Source: Ignavibacteriae bacterium HGW-Ignavibacteriae-1 | Lineage (GTDB): Bacteria; Bacteroidota; Ignavibacteria; Kapaibacteriales; UBA2268 | Direction: 5' to 3' | NCBI GenBank assembly: GCA_002839825.1 | Contig: PGYU01000008.1 | Location: 1-64,000, forward strand | DNA length: 64,000 nt | Shown here: positions 1-9,078 of the stretch, in pieces | Layout: every line of letters starts with the position of its first letter | Numbering within the stretch: position 1 is the first letter of the stretch | Notes under the pieces: model-generated | Seen by the model: only the letters and a program-made list of their open reading frames with translations | Databases searched by the model: none | Told to the model about the DNA's origin: nothing | Made by a program: the position numbers and the translations under genes

Positions 1-563
1 CTTTTGAGTCAAGTTGAGTTTGAATGTTGCTTGTAACGCCGTTCAAGTATTGAAATTCGGTGTTGTCAACACTACCGTCAGCAAGTTTTGTTGCATCAAT
101 TGCCGTTGCTAATTTAGCATTTGTGACTTGGGTATCACTGATTTTTGCAGTTGTAATTGCATCATTGGCAATAGTCAAAACTCCCGTATTTGTGATTGTA
201 GCGTCTCCACTCAATACAACTCCGGTAGCAATGTTAGAGGCATTCCCAACGAAAATACGAGAATTATCCAAAGAGATAATCCCATTGGTTAATATTGGCA
301 CCCAAGTAGCACCTGTATAATATTCAAAACGATTGTTTGATGTATTATAAATCAATAACCCCGTTGCCGGAGCCGCAATAGCATCTCTATTAGCAGTCGT
401 AAGTCTTGGTACTAACAAGCCTTTATCACTAGCAACAAGGTCAAGTAAGGCAGTAACTTCAGGTGTCGTTGTACCTATACCTACATTTTCTTGAGAATGT
501 GCATTTATATGAAAGGCTAATAACACAATCAAAATGATAAAATTTGTAGTTTTGTTTTTCATA
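1..563 (-). CDS. Repetitive secreted surface protein, N-terminal part (runs off the window)
   Basis: The reading frame is open from an ATG at 561-563 to the left edge, so only about 187 N-terminal residues are present and there is no stop. The start gives a basic-hydrophobic signal peptide ending near HINAHSQ. It is followed by NVGIGTTTPEV, the VGIGTTTP type of opening common in Bacteroidota surface and tail-fibre-like proteins. Next comes LLVPRLTTANRDAI and NRFEYYTGATWVP, and then degenerate Thr/Ala/Asn-rich repeats (ITTAKISDTQV, KLATAIDATKLADGSVDN) typical of trimeric beta-helical stalks. Function is unknown; such proteins often end in an S74-type chaperone domain, which would lie outside the window. 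I am fairly sure it is a real gene because the frame carries a signal peptide and family-like repeats; the plus-strand open frames here are shadows. Confidence 0.75.
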
Positions 564-682
564 ATATTCGAACTTAATTTAACAACAACTTATATTTAGC
601 AAAGCCTAAAAACACTAATTACACAAAAGTAGCACAAATTTCAATCAAACACCTCAGTAAAACTACTTAATTAAAATACTTT

Positions 683-1336
683 TTACCTTAAAGTTCGCCC
701 AACAGCAAATTTCACTAATGAAGCGGCACTTTTTATGCCAAGTTTCTGCATTATATTGTATCTATGCGATTCGACAGTACGAATGCTTAACTCAAGAATC
801 TCTGCGATATCCGAGCTTGTTAGTCCATCTGCAACAAGGTTCAAGACGTCCTGCTCTCGTTTCGTTACCGAAACTTGCTTTACTTCTTCAAAGTTTAGAG
901 GCATAAGCTTTTTTTGGATGATTTGAATGATAGATTTGCTAAAAACTCTCTCGCCTTGGGTAACAAGTTTAATGGATTCTATCAAATCCTTTGCAGAAAT
1001 ATCTTTAGTCAAATACCCGTCAGCACCTGCTGCTAAAGCCAGTTCAAGATGTTCGGCATCTTCGAAAGCAGTCAACATGATAACATATGTGGTTGGGGAA
1101 ACTTTTTTTATTTCATTTATAGCTTGAATTCCGGTCATCTTTGGCATTAAAATGTCCAATAATGCCACAATCGGCTTGTGATATTCAGCCAATCTAATAG
1201 CATCTTCTCCATTAGCACCATCATCAAGAATTTTGATTGTTTTGTCAACCGACAATAATCTTCTTAGACCCGCTCGCACTACTTCGTGGTCGTCAGCTAT
1301 AATGGTAGTTATTGGGTTGTCTATATCAAAAAGCAT
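683..1336 (-). CDS. NarL/FixJ-family response regulator (REC + LuxR-type HTH)
   Basis: This 217-residue two-domain transcription regulator has an N-terminal receiver domain with the acidic pair D15/D16 and a likely phosphoacceptor D61 in LLDILMPKMTG. The conserved Thr lies in MLTAFED and Lys111 in YLTKD. The C-terminal part (about 150-215) is a LuxR-type helix-turn-helix, with TKREQDVLNLVADGLTSSDI and SIRTVESHRYNIMQKL. The start ATG at 1334-1336 is preceded by AAGGAAA. It lies 14 bp downstream of nadE on the same strand, so co-transcription is likely. No cognate kinase is adjacent; the PAS histidine kinase at 9310-11655 is the only kinase in the window, and pairing the two would be a guess. 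The target genes cannot be read from the sequence. Confidence 0.93.
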   Translation of the reverse strand: MLFDIDNPITTIIADDHEVVRAGLRRLLSVDKTIKILDDGANGEDAIRLAEYHKPIVALLDILMPKMTGIQAINEIKKVSPTTYVIMLTAFEDAEHLELALAAGADGYLTKDISAKDLIESIKLVTQGERVFSKSIIQIIQKKLMPLNFEEVKQVSVTKREQDVLNLVADGLTSSDIAEILELSIRTVESHRYNIMQKLGIKSAASLVKFAVGRTLR

Positions 1337-1350
1337 AGTTTTCCTTCAAT

Positions 1351-3258
1351 TTATAGTGCATCTGACGGCATCCGCCAATCAGCTCTTGGCGATAAATTCA
1401 CTGAACCTATCTTGACTCCGTCCGGCACAACGTTTCTTTTGAACTGATTTTTGTAAAATCTATCAAAAAATACCAAATACCATTTCTCAACTTCTTCATT
1501 GCTGAACAAACCACTAAAAGCAATTTCGGCAATAGCCATAATTTTTGATTTCTCGAAACCAAAACGTACTGTATAATAAATAAAAAAGTCGTGAAGCACG
1601 TATGGACCGATAATTTTTTCGGTTTCTTGAGATAAGGTATTTCCCTCTCCTAAGGGTAATAATTCGGGGCTGATAGGTGTATTTATAATATCTTTTAAAA
1701 CTATTTGCAAATTGTTTTGAATCGAACTATTGACGTACCAATTGATGATATATTTCACTAAAGTTTTGGGGATTCCCGAGTTAACATTGTACATGGACAT
1801 GTGGTCTGCGTTGAATGTATTCCACCCCAAAGCAATCTCCGACAAATCACCCGTGCCGATTACGATGCCGTTCATTTTGTTAGCCATATCCATCAAAATC
1901 ATTGTGCGTTGCCGAGCTTGAGCATTTTCGAAAGTTACATCGTGAACGTTGGCATCATGACTGATGTCTTGGAAATGCTGCAAAACAGATGCTTTGATAT
2001 CAATAATTTTGAGAGTACATTCGAATGATTCGGCAAGTTTGATTGCATTCGATTTTGTTGCCTCAGATGTTCCCATTCCGGGCATTGTTATCGCAATGAT
2101 TCCCTTTCTGTCGAGTTCGATTTTGTCGAAAGCCATAGCAGTGGCAATCAACGCCAAAGTGGAATCTAATCCGCCCGAAAGCCCGATAATCGCAGTCTTA
2201 GACTTGATTTGCAGAAGTCTTCTCGCCAGTGCTGTTGATTGAATCTGTAAAATTTCGTCACAAACACTCGAGCGTTCGCCTTCAAATTCGGGTACAAAGG
2301 GAGTTGGCGAATATTGCCTAAGAATTGTCTGAGCATCGCATTCTTGCCAATCGAAATTGATTGTTCGGAAATTAATACTTGGTTGTGAGCCTCCAAAAGA
2401 GTTGTTGCGCTGCCTGTCATGTCGGAGCATTTGCAAATCAACATCTGCGACGCAATACTCTGATTCAAAGCTGAAGCGTTTAGTTTCAGTAAGGATTTTC
2501 CCATTTTCGGCTATCATACAATTGCCTGAAAACAATGTATCGGCAGTAGATTCCCAAGGTCCGCTTGATGAATATACATATGCCGAAAGGGTTTTAGCTG
2601 AATGATTTTGCACGAGCTCTTTTCGGTATTTATACTTTCCGAGATATTCGTTACTCGCCGATAGATTAAACAAAATTTCTGCACCGGCTAAAGCCAAATC
2701 GTTACTTGGCGGTGTGATCGCCCATAAATCTTCGCAAATTTCAATACCGAAACGTAATTTTCCGTCAAAAGATTCGAAAATCAAGTCAGCCCCGAATGGT
2801 ATCGCTTCATTTTCGATAGTAATCTTGTCGCTTACTCGGTCGAATTCAGAACTGAACCAGCGTTCTTCGTAATATTCAGCTGAATTGCATATGTAGCTTT
2901 TAGGTACAATTCCCAGAATTTTGCCACTTTGGATTACAATTGCACAGTTGAAAAGTTTGCCGTTGGAACTGAGTGGTGCTCCGATTATAAATACTGTGCT
3001 GAATTTAGTCGAGAAATTTTTCAGCTTTGCGATTGATTGCATAGTCAAATTAGAAAGTCTTTCGGAAAAAAAGAGGTCTGCACAAGTATAGGCAGTGACA
3101 CTAAGCTCGGGAAATAAGATGAAATGAGGCGATAAGTTATCAATTTTAGAAATAATATCCGTCATCACAAAAGTGTTAAAATCGGGGTCTGCGATTTTCA
3201 TTTTTGGAGCTACAGATATGATTCTGCAATATCCTAAACTATTTATATTTTTACTCAT
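1351..3258 (-). CDS. nadE: Glutamine-dependent NAD+ synthetase
   Basis: The 635-residue enzyme makes NAD+ from deamido-NAD+, ATP and glutamine. The N-terminal nitrilase-like glutaminase half has the catalytic Glu51 in FPELSVTAY and the catalytic Cys in GIEICEDLW. The C-terminal synthetase half has the PP-loop GLSGGLDST and the downstream GTGDLSEIALGW motif. Its length fits the two-domain form found in many bacteria. The final stretch (LSPRADWRMPSDAL) is the usual C-terminus of this class. It is transcribed leftwards with the response regulator 14 bp downstream. The start at 3258 gives the conserved beginning, and no closer ATG restores the family N-terminus. Confidence 0.96.
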   Translation of the reverse strand: MSKNINSLGYCRIISVAPKMKIADPDFNTFVMTDIISKIDNLSPHFILFPELSVTAYTCADLFFSERLSNLTMQSIAKLKNFSTKFSTVFIIGAPLSSNGKLFNCAIVIQSGKILGIVPKSYICNSAEYYEERWFSSEFDRVSDKITIENEAIPFGADLIFESFDGKLRFGIEICEDLWAITPPSNDLALAGAEILFNLSASNEYLGKYKYRKELVQNHSAKTLSAYVYSSSGPWESTADTLFSGNCMIAENGKILTETKRFSFESEYCVADVDLQMLRHDRQRNNSFGGSQPSINFRTINFDWQECDAQTILRQYSPTPFVPEFEGERSSVCDEILQIQSTALARRLLQIKSKTAIIGLSGGLDSTLALIATAMAFDKIELDRKGIIAITMPGMGTSEATKSNAIKLAESFECTLKIIDIKASVLQHFQDISHDANVHDVTFENAQARQRTMILMDMANKMNGIVIGTGDLSEIALGWNTFNADHMSMYNVNSGIPKTLVKYIINWYVNSSIQNNLQIVLKDIINTPISPELLPLGEGNTLSQETEKIIGPYVLHDFFIYYTVRFGFEKSKIMAIAEIAFSGLFSNEEVEKWYLVFFDRFYKNQFKRNVVPDGVKIGSVNLSPRADWRMPSDAL

Positions 3259-3613
3259 AAACTTGTATTAAAACTTAATGATTTTTTTTCAATTTTCAAA
3301 ATTAAAAGTCGAAAAATCCCACGAATCACTCCAAAAATCAATGAAATCTTGTATAATTTTTCAAAAATCTTCAGAAAAGCTAAAACTACATACTTTTATC
3401 CATATTATTATTCAATATAACATATTTTTTTTAATAATCACTAAGTTATTTCAAGTTGGATGGCATTATTATTTTTGAACAAAAGAAAAACTTCATCATA
3501 TAAGATATTTTAATCTGATTTAGGGAAAATGATGATAAATTGACTTCGATTAGCGATAAATTTCGTATTTTGCATAGTTGAAAGTTTTATTTTTTAAATT
3601 ATTAGGTATTAAA
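3259..3613. other. AT-rich divergent intergenic region
   Basis: About 355 bp separate the divergent nadE and the HmuY-like gene, so both promoters should lie here. A box TATTTTG at 3566-3572 has a TTG 23 bp upstream, which is a loose match to the Bacteroidota TTTG/TAnnTTTG pattern. No convincing gene, RNA or repeat was seen. Confidence 0.5.
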
Positions 3614-4912
3614 ATGAATAAGTATATACTAACATTATTGGCATTTGTTTTCATGACAAATTCAATTATATCAGAAACAACCGAACATACAGTAGTTTTA
3701 GGAAAAGATTACCAAAATGATGTGTGGTTCAGCTTAGAAAACGGTATTTTGGAAGGACAACAAAACAAGGACAACTGGGACTTGGCGTTTCAATCAGGTC
3801 AAAGAGCAGGAATACTTGTTAACGGACAAAAAGGGATGAAGATATGGGTCGTTCCGAATAGTAACGAAGATTCATTCGATAATCCGGTTGATACAACCGG
3901 AATGAGTGCAACATGGGAAACGGCGGTTAATTCGGAGGAATCATGGCACGTAGGTGCACTCAATCTTGGCAAAGACGGCTACATTACTGATGGCGATTTT
4001 GGTTGGGGATACTACGATTTATCAACTCACTACATTGTAGGCTCCAAAGTATTTATTATCAAAGTTACAAACAATTCGTACAAAAAATTCATGGTCGAAT
4101 CGTTGGCTTCAGGCGAATATTCGATTCGCTACTCAAATTTGAATGGTACTGATGAGACCATTGCAGTCATCAAAAAGAAAGATTATGCCGGACAAAATTA
4201 TGCATACTTTTCGTTTGCAACAAATTCGGCTCAAAGCCGCGAACCTCTGACTTATGATTGGGAATTGGTATTCGGGAAATATGAAAGTTTGATTCCAACA
4301 GGACCGGGTCAATTCATGGCTTATCCGGTGACCGGTGTTAAAAGTAACCTCGGAATTAGAGTTGCCGAATTGAAAGGCGTTGACCCAATTTCAGTTATGC
4401 CACCTGCAATTAATGATGACAATTATTCTGAAGTAATAACTACAATTGGCTCTGATTGGAAAACATTCAGCCAAGCCACAAATGAATATACAATACCAAC
4501 AGATTTGGCTTACTTTGTTTATAGACATTCGGAAGATGCACCTGAGTTAATCGTTTACAAGATTGTCTTCACAGAATTTTCAGGGTCTTCAGAAGGAATA
4601 ATCAAATTCGACTTCACTCCCTTAGCTGTAACATCAGTAGAAGATTTCCCCGGATTGTCATATGGCATACATCCTAATGTAATTGGTCAAAATGAATCGG
4701 TAAATTTTGTTTTGAATTATGACAGCTTACTCGAAAACATCAATGTTCAAATCATATCAATGGATGGTCGCGAAGTGATGAACAAACAGTTTACAACTCA
4801 ATCCGGTTTGAATGCATTTGATTTGGGAGCGATGAACGCACCATCAGGAATGTATTTAGTCGCCGTTACAATTGGAAATAAAGTCTATCACGATAAGATT
4901 ATCGTAAGATAA
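3614..4912 (+). CDS. HmuY-like secreted protein with type IX sorting domain
   Basis: This is a 432-residue exported protein. I take the ATG at 3614 rather than the one at 3578, because MNKYILTLLAFVFMTNS is a good signal peptide while the upstream extension is not conserved in style. The middle (NDVWFSLENG, NWDLAFQSG, GMKIWVVPN) resembles the HmuY family, surface haem-binding proteins of Bacteroidota, though haem ligands cannot be assigned by eye. The last about 80 residues form a type IX secretion sorting domain ending GMYLVAVTIGNKVYHDKIIVR, with an interior like VQIISMDGREVM. It therefore likely crosses the outer membrane through the Por system and is anchored or released outside. It stands alone between a divergent gene and a strong terminator. 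HmuY kinship is moderately certain; the sorting domain is near certain. Confidence 0.85.
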   Translation: MNKYILTLLAFVFMTNSIISETTEHTVVLGKDYQNDVWFSLENGILEGQQNKDNWDLAFQSGQRAGILVNGQKGMKIWVVPNSNEDSFDNPVDTTGMSATWETAVNSEESWHVGALNLGKDGYITDGDFGWGYYDLSTHYIVGSKVFIIKVTNNSYKKFMVESLASGEYSIRYSNLNGTDETIAVIKKKDYAGQNYAYFSFATNSAQSREPLTYDWELVFGKYESLIPTGPGQFMAYPVTGVKSNLGIRVAELKGVDPISVMPPAINDDNYSEVITTIGSDWKTFSQATNEYTIPTDLAYFVYRHSEDAPELIVYKIVFTEFSGSSEGIIKFDFTPLAVTSVEDFPGLSYGIHPNVIGQNESVNFVLNYDSLLENINVQIISMDGREVMNKQFTTQSGLNAFDLGAMNAPSGMYLVAVTIGNKVYHDKIIVR

Positions 4913-4930
4913 TTGTTTGGTCGGAGATAT

Positions 4931-4971
4931 AAAAAAAAGTGGCTGTTCTTTCGGACAGCCACTTTTTTTTT
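4931..4971 (+). terminator. Rho-independent terminator after the HmuY-like gene
   Basis: A perfect 8-bp stem GTGGCTGT / ACAGCCAC (4939-4946 with 4955-4962) encloses an 8-nt loop. It is extended by an A-run on the left pairing with a T-run on the right, so it can work on both strands. Confidence 0.9.
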
Positions 4972-5082
4972 GTTTTGTGTGGCATATTGAAAAAAAGAAA
5001 AAAAATTTGAAATTTTATTTGGAAATGTAAAAAGATTTGTAACTTTAAATCATCAAAATGTGTCTTTTAGAAAAAGAATATT

Positions 5083-6492
5083 ATGAGGTTTGTGATGAAA
5101 ATAATTTTATTGCTTATTATTTCATTCTTGCTTACTGAACCACTCAATTCTCAAACTGTATGGGAAAAAGTTAATCCATTTATGGGGCAATTTGCCAGAT
5201 TTCAAGATGTCAGATGTTTTGATAATTTGAATTGTATAGGTATTGTTGAAAATACTGATACATGTTGCGATAGGATTGTTAAGACAACTGACGGTGGCAA
5301 AACTTGGTTTACTCATTATCATGAAAAAATATATACTGATGATACCGGTATGCCAATATTTCCAAATCCTATGTACATGAATTCCATAGATTATTTATCG
5401 GAAGACCATATTTATATTTCCCGAAGCAGAGGTAAATTATTTAAAAGTACAGATGGGGGAATTACTTTTGATACAATTCAAGTAGTTGAATCTATCGAGG
5501 GGAAAAACCCGAGCGGCCTTTATAGTTTAGATATGTATGATTCATTAGTAGGTGGGGCTATATCAAATTCACATCTTTATATAACTGATGATGGATGGAA
5601 AACTTCAAAAAACTTATCAATTGAAGCTGAATTTATACCGGATGATTATCAAATCATTGCGCATAGTTTCATTTATTCAGGTAAAAATCAAATAACTGTT
5701 TATTTCAGAGTTTCTAAAGAAATATCTAAAAACAATTATCATGTATTATATAAAGGACTTATCACCTCTATTAATAGTGGTGAAACATGGTATTTGAGAG
5801 ATATTCTCAAAGATTTCAATGCACGTTCAGTTCAAATTACTTCCTTGTTTTTCTTGGACTCAAAAATTGGCTGGGCTTCAGGTCAGGTTATATATGATAC
5901 TGATAATGGAGGTAGATTAACTCACGGACTTGTGTATAAAACATATGATAGTGGTATAACTTGGGACTTAATTCATGTTGACGAGACTGAACCAACATTT
6001 GGATTGTGGGACATTGCTTTTTATGATGAATTAAATGGAATTGTTGTTGGTAAATACGGGAAGTTATTACGTACAACAGATGGTGGTTATACTTGGTTCC
6101 GTGATGCTTTTTTGGACAACTATTCTCAAAACATGCGAGTAGTTCAGAAAATTGCATTTGCGGGAGAAAATCCAATTTTAAGTACATTTAGTGATGGTCT
6201 CTGGCGTGGCACATACACACCGTCGTCAGTAAATGAGAGCGCAGAAACGGTGAATGGGCTTTCCCTCTACCCCAATCCGGCATCGGAATATATTACAATT
6301 ACGAAACCTTCCGAAGGTTTCGAACCTTCGGAAGGTTCAGAAATCAAAATTTTCAATACGCTTGGCGAATGTGTTCTTAAAGAATCAATTCATCCGATGA
6401 CTCCCAGTCATCGGATGAATGTAGAATCTCTCCCTCGTGGTGTGTACTATCTCCGAATTGGAAATAGGACGCAGATGTTTGTGAAGATGTAG
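5083..6492 (+). CDS. Asp-box (BNR/YCF48-like) propeller protein with type IX sorting domain
   Basis: This is a 469-residue secreted protein with signal peptide MRFVMKIILLLIISFLL; an ATG at 5095 is an alternative start. At least five Asp-box motifs are visible (TTDGGKTWF, STDGGITFD, SINSGETWY, TYDSGITWD, TTDGGYTWF), as in sialidase/YCF48-type beta-propellers. No catalytic sialidase residues could be assigned, so an enzymatic role is unsupported. The C-terminus is a sorting domain (LSLYPNPASEYITI to GVYYLRIGNRTQMFVKM). Two 33-bp perfect hairpins lie in frame within this domain and add 11 codons each (see repeats at 6305-6337 and 6388-6420). A comparison with the related domain at 21299-22171 shows that they fall in loops between strands. 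Function outside the cell is unknown. Confidence 0.88.
   Translation: MRFVMKIILLLIISFLLTEPLNSQTVWEKVNPFMGQFARFQDVRCFDNLNCIGIVENTDTCCDRIVKTTDGGKTWFTHYHEKIYTDDTGMPIFPNPMYMNSIDYLSEDHIYISRSRGKLFKSTDGGITFDTIQVVESIEGKNPSGLYSLDMYDSLVGGAISNSHLYITDDGWKTSKNLSIEAEFIPDDYQIIAHSFIYSGKNQITVYFRVSKEISKNNYHVLYKGLITSINSGETWYLRDILKDFNARSVQITSLFFLDSKIGWASGQVIYDTDNGGRLTHGLVYKTYDSGITWDLIHVDETEPTFGLWDIAFYDELNGIVVGKYGKLLRTTDGGYTWFRDAFLDNYSQNMRVVQKIAFAGENPILSTFSDGLWRGTYTPSSVNESAETVNGLSLYPNPASEYITITKPSEGFEPSEGSEIKIFNTLGECVLKESIHPMTPSHRMNVESLPRGVYYLRIGNRTQMFVKM
6305..6337. repeat. In-frame 33-bp palindromic element A
   Basis: AACCTTCCGAAGGTT (6305-6319) and its exact reverse complement (6323-6337) are separated by the 3-nt loop TCG. 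It is a perfect 15-bp hairpin of 33 bp, a multiple of three. Each arm is itself nearly palindromic. It encodes the extra residues KPSEGFEPSEG in the sorting domain of the surrounding gene. Confidence 0.9.
6388..6420. repeat. In-frame 33-bp palindromic element B
   Basis: ATTCATCCGATGACT (6388-6402) and its exact reverse complement (6406-6420) are separated by the loop CCC. The geometry is the same as in element A (15-3-15, 33 bp, in frame) but the sequence is unrelated. It encodes IHPMTPSHRMN in the same sorting domain, 50 bp after element A. Confidence 0.9.
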
Positions 6493-6501
6493 TTGTAATT
6501 C

Positions 6502-6536
6502 AATGGGCTGCTCGAAAGAACAGCCCATTTTTTTTA
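6502..6536 (+). terminator. Rho-independent terminator between convergent genes
   Basis: A 9-bp stem AATGGGCTG / CAGCCCATT (6502-6510, 6521-6529) with a 10-nt loop is followed by eight T. It serves the Asp-box protein gene; its T-run touches the stop codon of the convergent phosphofructokinase gene. Confidence 0.88.
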
Positions 6537-7745
6537 CATATAACGATGAATTTCGCCGACATGCTGCCGGAAAGTGGGTTTGTATTGCACAGGCTCGCGC
6601 CCGAAGCAAACACCCATAGCCTCGTAAAAGGCGATTTCCTTTAGCTCAACATTTCGTTGTTTGATAGCTTCTTGTGTTGGGATATAAATGATTTCTTCAG
6701 CTTCTACCCCAACAATGGTTACACCCCAAATGCCCTTGTGCATAGCCAGAACTGCACCGCCACCAATTTGCTTGCCGAAAGTAACATCATATGCACTTGT
6801 AGCACCGGCACGGACTAAATGCCCGAGTTGAATTTCACGAATTTCGGGATATTGGTATATGTCTTCAACATAGATTCCTTCGCGTTTTAAAATCAATTCC
6901 CAATAGGAATCCTTTTGCATGCGGTCTTCGAGATGCTGACGAATGTATTTGCCGACTCCGGATAATTTTTTATGCCCGAATGAATCCAAATTGTCGGAAG
7001 CATCAGCAAAGAACTCCCCTTTCGTGTTTTTGACACCTTCTGCGGCAACGATGATATAGGTAGAACCTTTGACATCGCTGGACATCAATCTGTTGACATA
7101 AGTTTGTTTGAAATGGTCGTAAACAACATCATAATCCACATGAATTTCCGGAATAAGAATGCAATCCGCATCGGCACCTAATCCTCCTCTGAAAGCAGTA
7201 TGCCCTGAGTATCTGCCGAAAACTTCGATTACCAAAGCGCGACTATGAGTAATGCCCGTAGTACGCAATTCGTCCGTAAATTTTGCAATCCGATTGATTG
7301 TCGAATCGCCTCCGACGGAATATGATTGCAAGTCCAAATCCATAGTTTTGGGCACATGAATACACTTGATACCATGCTCAATCAAATCAACCACGACGCC
7401 ACCCGTATCGTCTCCACCGGCAATAATCAATCCATCAATGTTATGCTTTTTTAAGCCTTCTTTGATAATTTCGTACTTGTGTACGTTATTGATTTTACTG
7501 ATTTTCACCCGTGAGTGTCCGGCTTCCGAACCGGCAACACCCGAATGAATTTTGTCGGCACGTGCAAAATCTATGACTACAGGTGTGATGTTCGATAAAT
7601 TATACAAACCGGCATAGCCATGAGGTATCAAGCATGATTCGATGCCTAAATGATATGCCATTCGAGCAGCCCCGGAAATTACGGCATTCAAACCGCCACA
7701 ATCACCACCACTTGTAATGATGCCAATTCTTTTTATGTCAGACAT
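6534..7745 (-). CDS. 6-phosphofructokinase, probably pyrophosphate-dependent
   Basis: The 403-residue PfkA-family enzyme phosphorylates fructose 6-phosphate. GGDCGGLN (13-20) is the nucleotide/diphosphate loop. GGDDTGG (from 110) has Asp at the position where ATP enzymes have Gly, and PKTMD (from 132) keeps the Lys linked to pyrophosphate use. These two positions are the known discriminators, so I infer a PPi donor and a reversible reaction. The segment after PKTMD reads LDLQSYSVGGDSTI instead of the commoner ND motif, so it belongs to a less usual clade. Its start lies 20 bp downstream of the antiporter gene, which is transcribed the same way, suggesting one operon. The enzyme class is certain; the phosphoryl donor is inferred. 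Confidence 0.92.
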   Translation of the reverse strand: MSDIKRIGIITSGGDCGGLNAVISGAARMAYHLGIESCLIPHGYAGLYNLSNITPVVIDFARADKIHSGVAGSEAGHSRVKISKINNVHKYEIIKEGLKKHNIDGLIIAGGDDTGGVVVDLIEHGIKCIHVPKTMDLDLQSYSVGGDSTINRIAKFTDELRTTGITHSRALVIEVFGRYSGHTAFRGGLGADADCILIPEIHVDYDVVYDHFKQTYVNRLMSSDVKGSTYIIVAAEGVKNTKGEFFADASDNLDSFGHKKLSGVGKYIRQHLEDRMQKDSYWELILKREGIYVEDIYQYPEIREIQLGHLVRAGATSAYDVTFGKQIGGGAVLAMHKGIWGVTIVGVEAEEIIYIPTQEAIKQRNVELKEIAFYEAMGVCFGREPVQYKPTFRQHVGEIHRYM

Positions 7746-7764
7746 TTATTCTCCCGATTTTTTT

Positions 7765-9078
7765 TTAATGCACAAAAAGTAACTGTGCAAGTATAAATAT
7801 TGGAAGTAAGACGATTATAGAGAATTTTATCATGTATGAAAAGAAGTCAGGCATCTTAATTCCTTGACTTTCAGCAATTGCTTTGACCATGAAGTTGGGT
7901 CCGTTACCGATATAGGTCATAGCTCCAAAGAATACCGACGCAGTAGAAATGGCTATCATGATGCTTTCGGGGATGCCCGCAACAGCTCCATTAAGCAAAG
8001 AACTTGGGTTTAATTCGACCAAACCTACCTGCAAATAATAAAATGTAACAGCAGTGGGTGTATTGTCCAAAAATGCACTCAAAGCACCTGTTGCGTAGTA
8101 AAATTGTGGAGCAGTAACAATCCCGAGGTCATTTGCATGAATCTTAAGATATTCGAGAGCCGGCACCATAGTTATGAAAATACCGATAAAGAGATATGCT
8201 ACTTCAAGTATTGGCTCCCAATTGAAATGATTGCTTGCCCGAACAACCTTTGTTGTAAATGCTAATGAAAGCCCTGCCATCAACAACAAAAATCCTTCAC
8301 GCAAGAATCCGTAATAAACGCTATCTTTGATGAATTCCATCGAATTTGGGTTGATAAATGCCACGCCACAAATTACGCCGAGAAGGAATAAGAAATTTAA
8401 CTTGCCTGAGATTTTAATTGGTTTCTTTTCCAAAGTGTCGCGTTTCAAATCTTCAGGTTTTTCCTTACCATAAAAATATCTATCTACGAAATAATATACT
8501 ATCAAAATTAAAGAGTTAACAAAAATCCACTCTTTGAAAAGATTTAAGAACCAGAAGAAATCGGCTCCACGAAGGTACATCATGAAAAGTGGCGGGTCGC
8601 CTAATGGAGTCAAGAGTCCACCGCAATTAGCTACAGTAGCAATGAAAAACAAAACGGTATGAACCTTAAACTTCCGTTGAGAATTAGTTTGCAAGAGCGG
8701 GCGAATCAACAACATCGCGGCACCGGTTGTCCCCATCAACGAAGCAAGAAGGGTTCCTATTAATAGCAACAATGTATTTATATGAGGTTTGGCTTCAATG
8801 TCGCCTTCGACATAGATTCCACCTGTAATGACAAACAATGACCCGAGCAAAATGATAAAAGGCACATAATCAAAAAATACGATATGAGACAATTCATGCG
8901 AAAATCCCGTGAGCAGGAGATAAATCGCTGTCGGGATTCCCAATACTAAAGCTACAATCAGCTTATTTTTATTTGATTCCCAAAAATGATGTGCCACAAG
9001 TGGCAGTACTGCTATAGCGCCTAACATTAATACAAATGGTATCAGCGAATACAGTGGTATGTCATGAGCAAGTTCCAT
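7765..9078 (-). CDS. NhaD-type Na+/H+ antiporter (citrate/ion transporter superfamily)
   Basis: The 437-residue integral membrane protein has roughly 11-12 hydrophobic segments. Motifs typical of the NhaD/ArsB-like fold include TLLASLMGTTGAAMLLIRPLL and, near the middle, NCGGLLTPLGDPPLFMMYLRG. SAFLDNTPTAVTFYYLQVG follows in the second half, and paired GDPP and DNTPT hairpins are characteristic. It should exchange cytoplasmic Na+ (or Li+) for protons. I choose the ATG at 9076-9078, preceded by AAAAGGTTAG, over a TTG at 9111 that would add 11 charged residues without a ribosome binding site. It lies upstream of the phosphofructokinase gene on the same strand. Confidence 0.9.
   Translation of the reverse strand: MELAHDIPLYSLIPFVLMLGAIAVLPLVAHHFWESNKNKLIVALVLGIPTAIYLLLTGFSHELSHIVFFDYVPFIILLGSLFVITGGIYVEGDIEAKPHINTLLLLIGTLLASLMGTTGAAMLLIRPLLQTNSQRKFKVHTVLFFIATVANCGGLLTPLGDPPLFMMYLRGADFFWFLNLFKEWIFVNSLILIVYYFVDRYFYGKEKPEDLKRDTLEKKPIKISGKLNFLFLLGVICGVAFINPNSMEFIKDSVYYGFLREGFLLLMAGLSLAFTTKVVRASNHFNWEPILEVAYLFIGIFITMVPALEYLKIHANDLGIVTAPQFYYATGALSAFLDNTPTAVTFYYLQVGLVELNPSSLLNGAVAGIPESIMIAISTASVFFGAMTYIGNGPNFMVKAIAESQGIKMPDFFSYMIKFSIIVLLPIFILAQLLFVH

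Noticed and set aside
60-320. Open frame of 86 codons on the plus strand
   Set aside because: It is the antisense shadow of the repetitive surface protein on the minus strand, which has a signal peptide and a better start.
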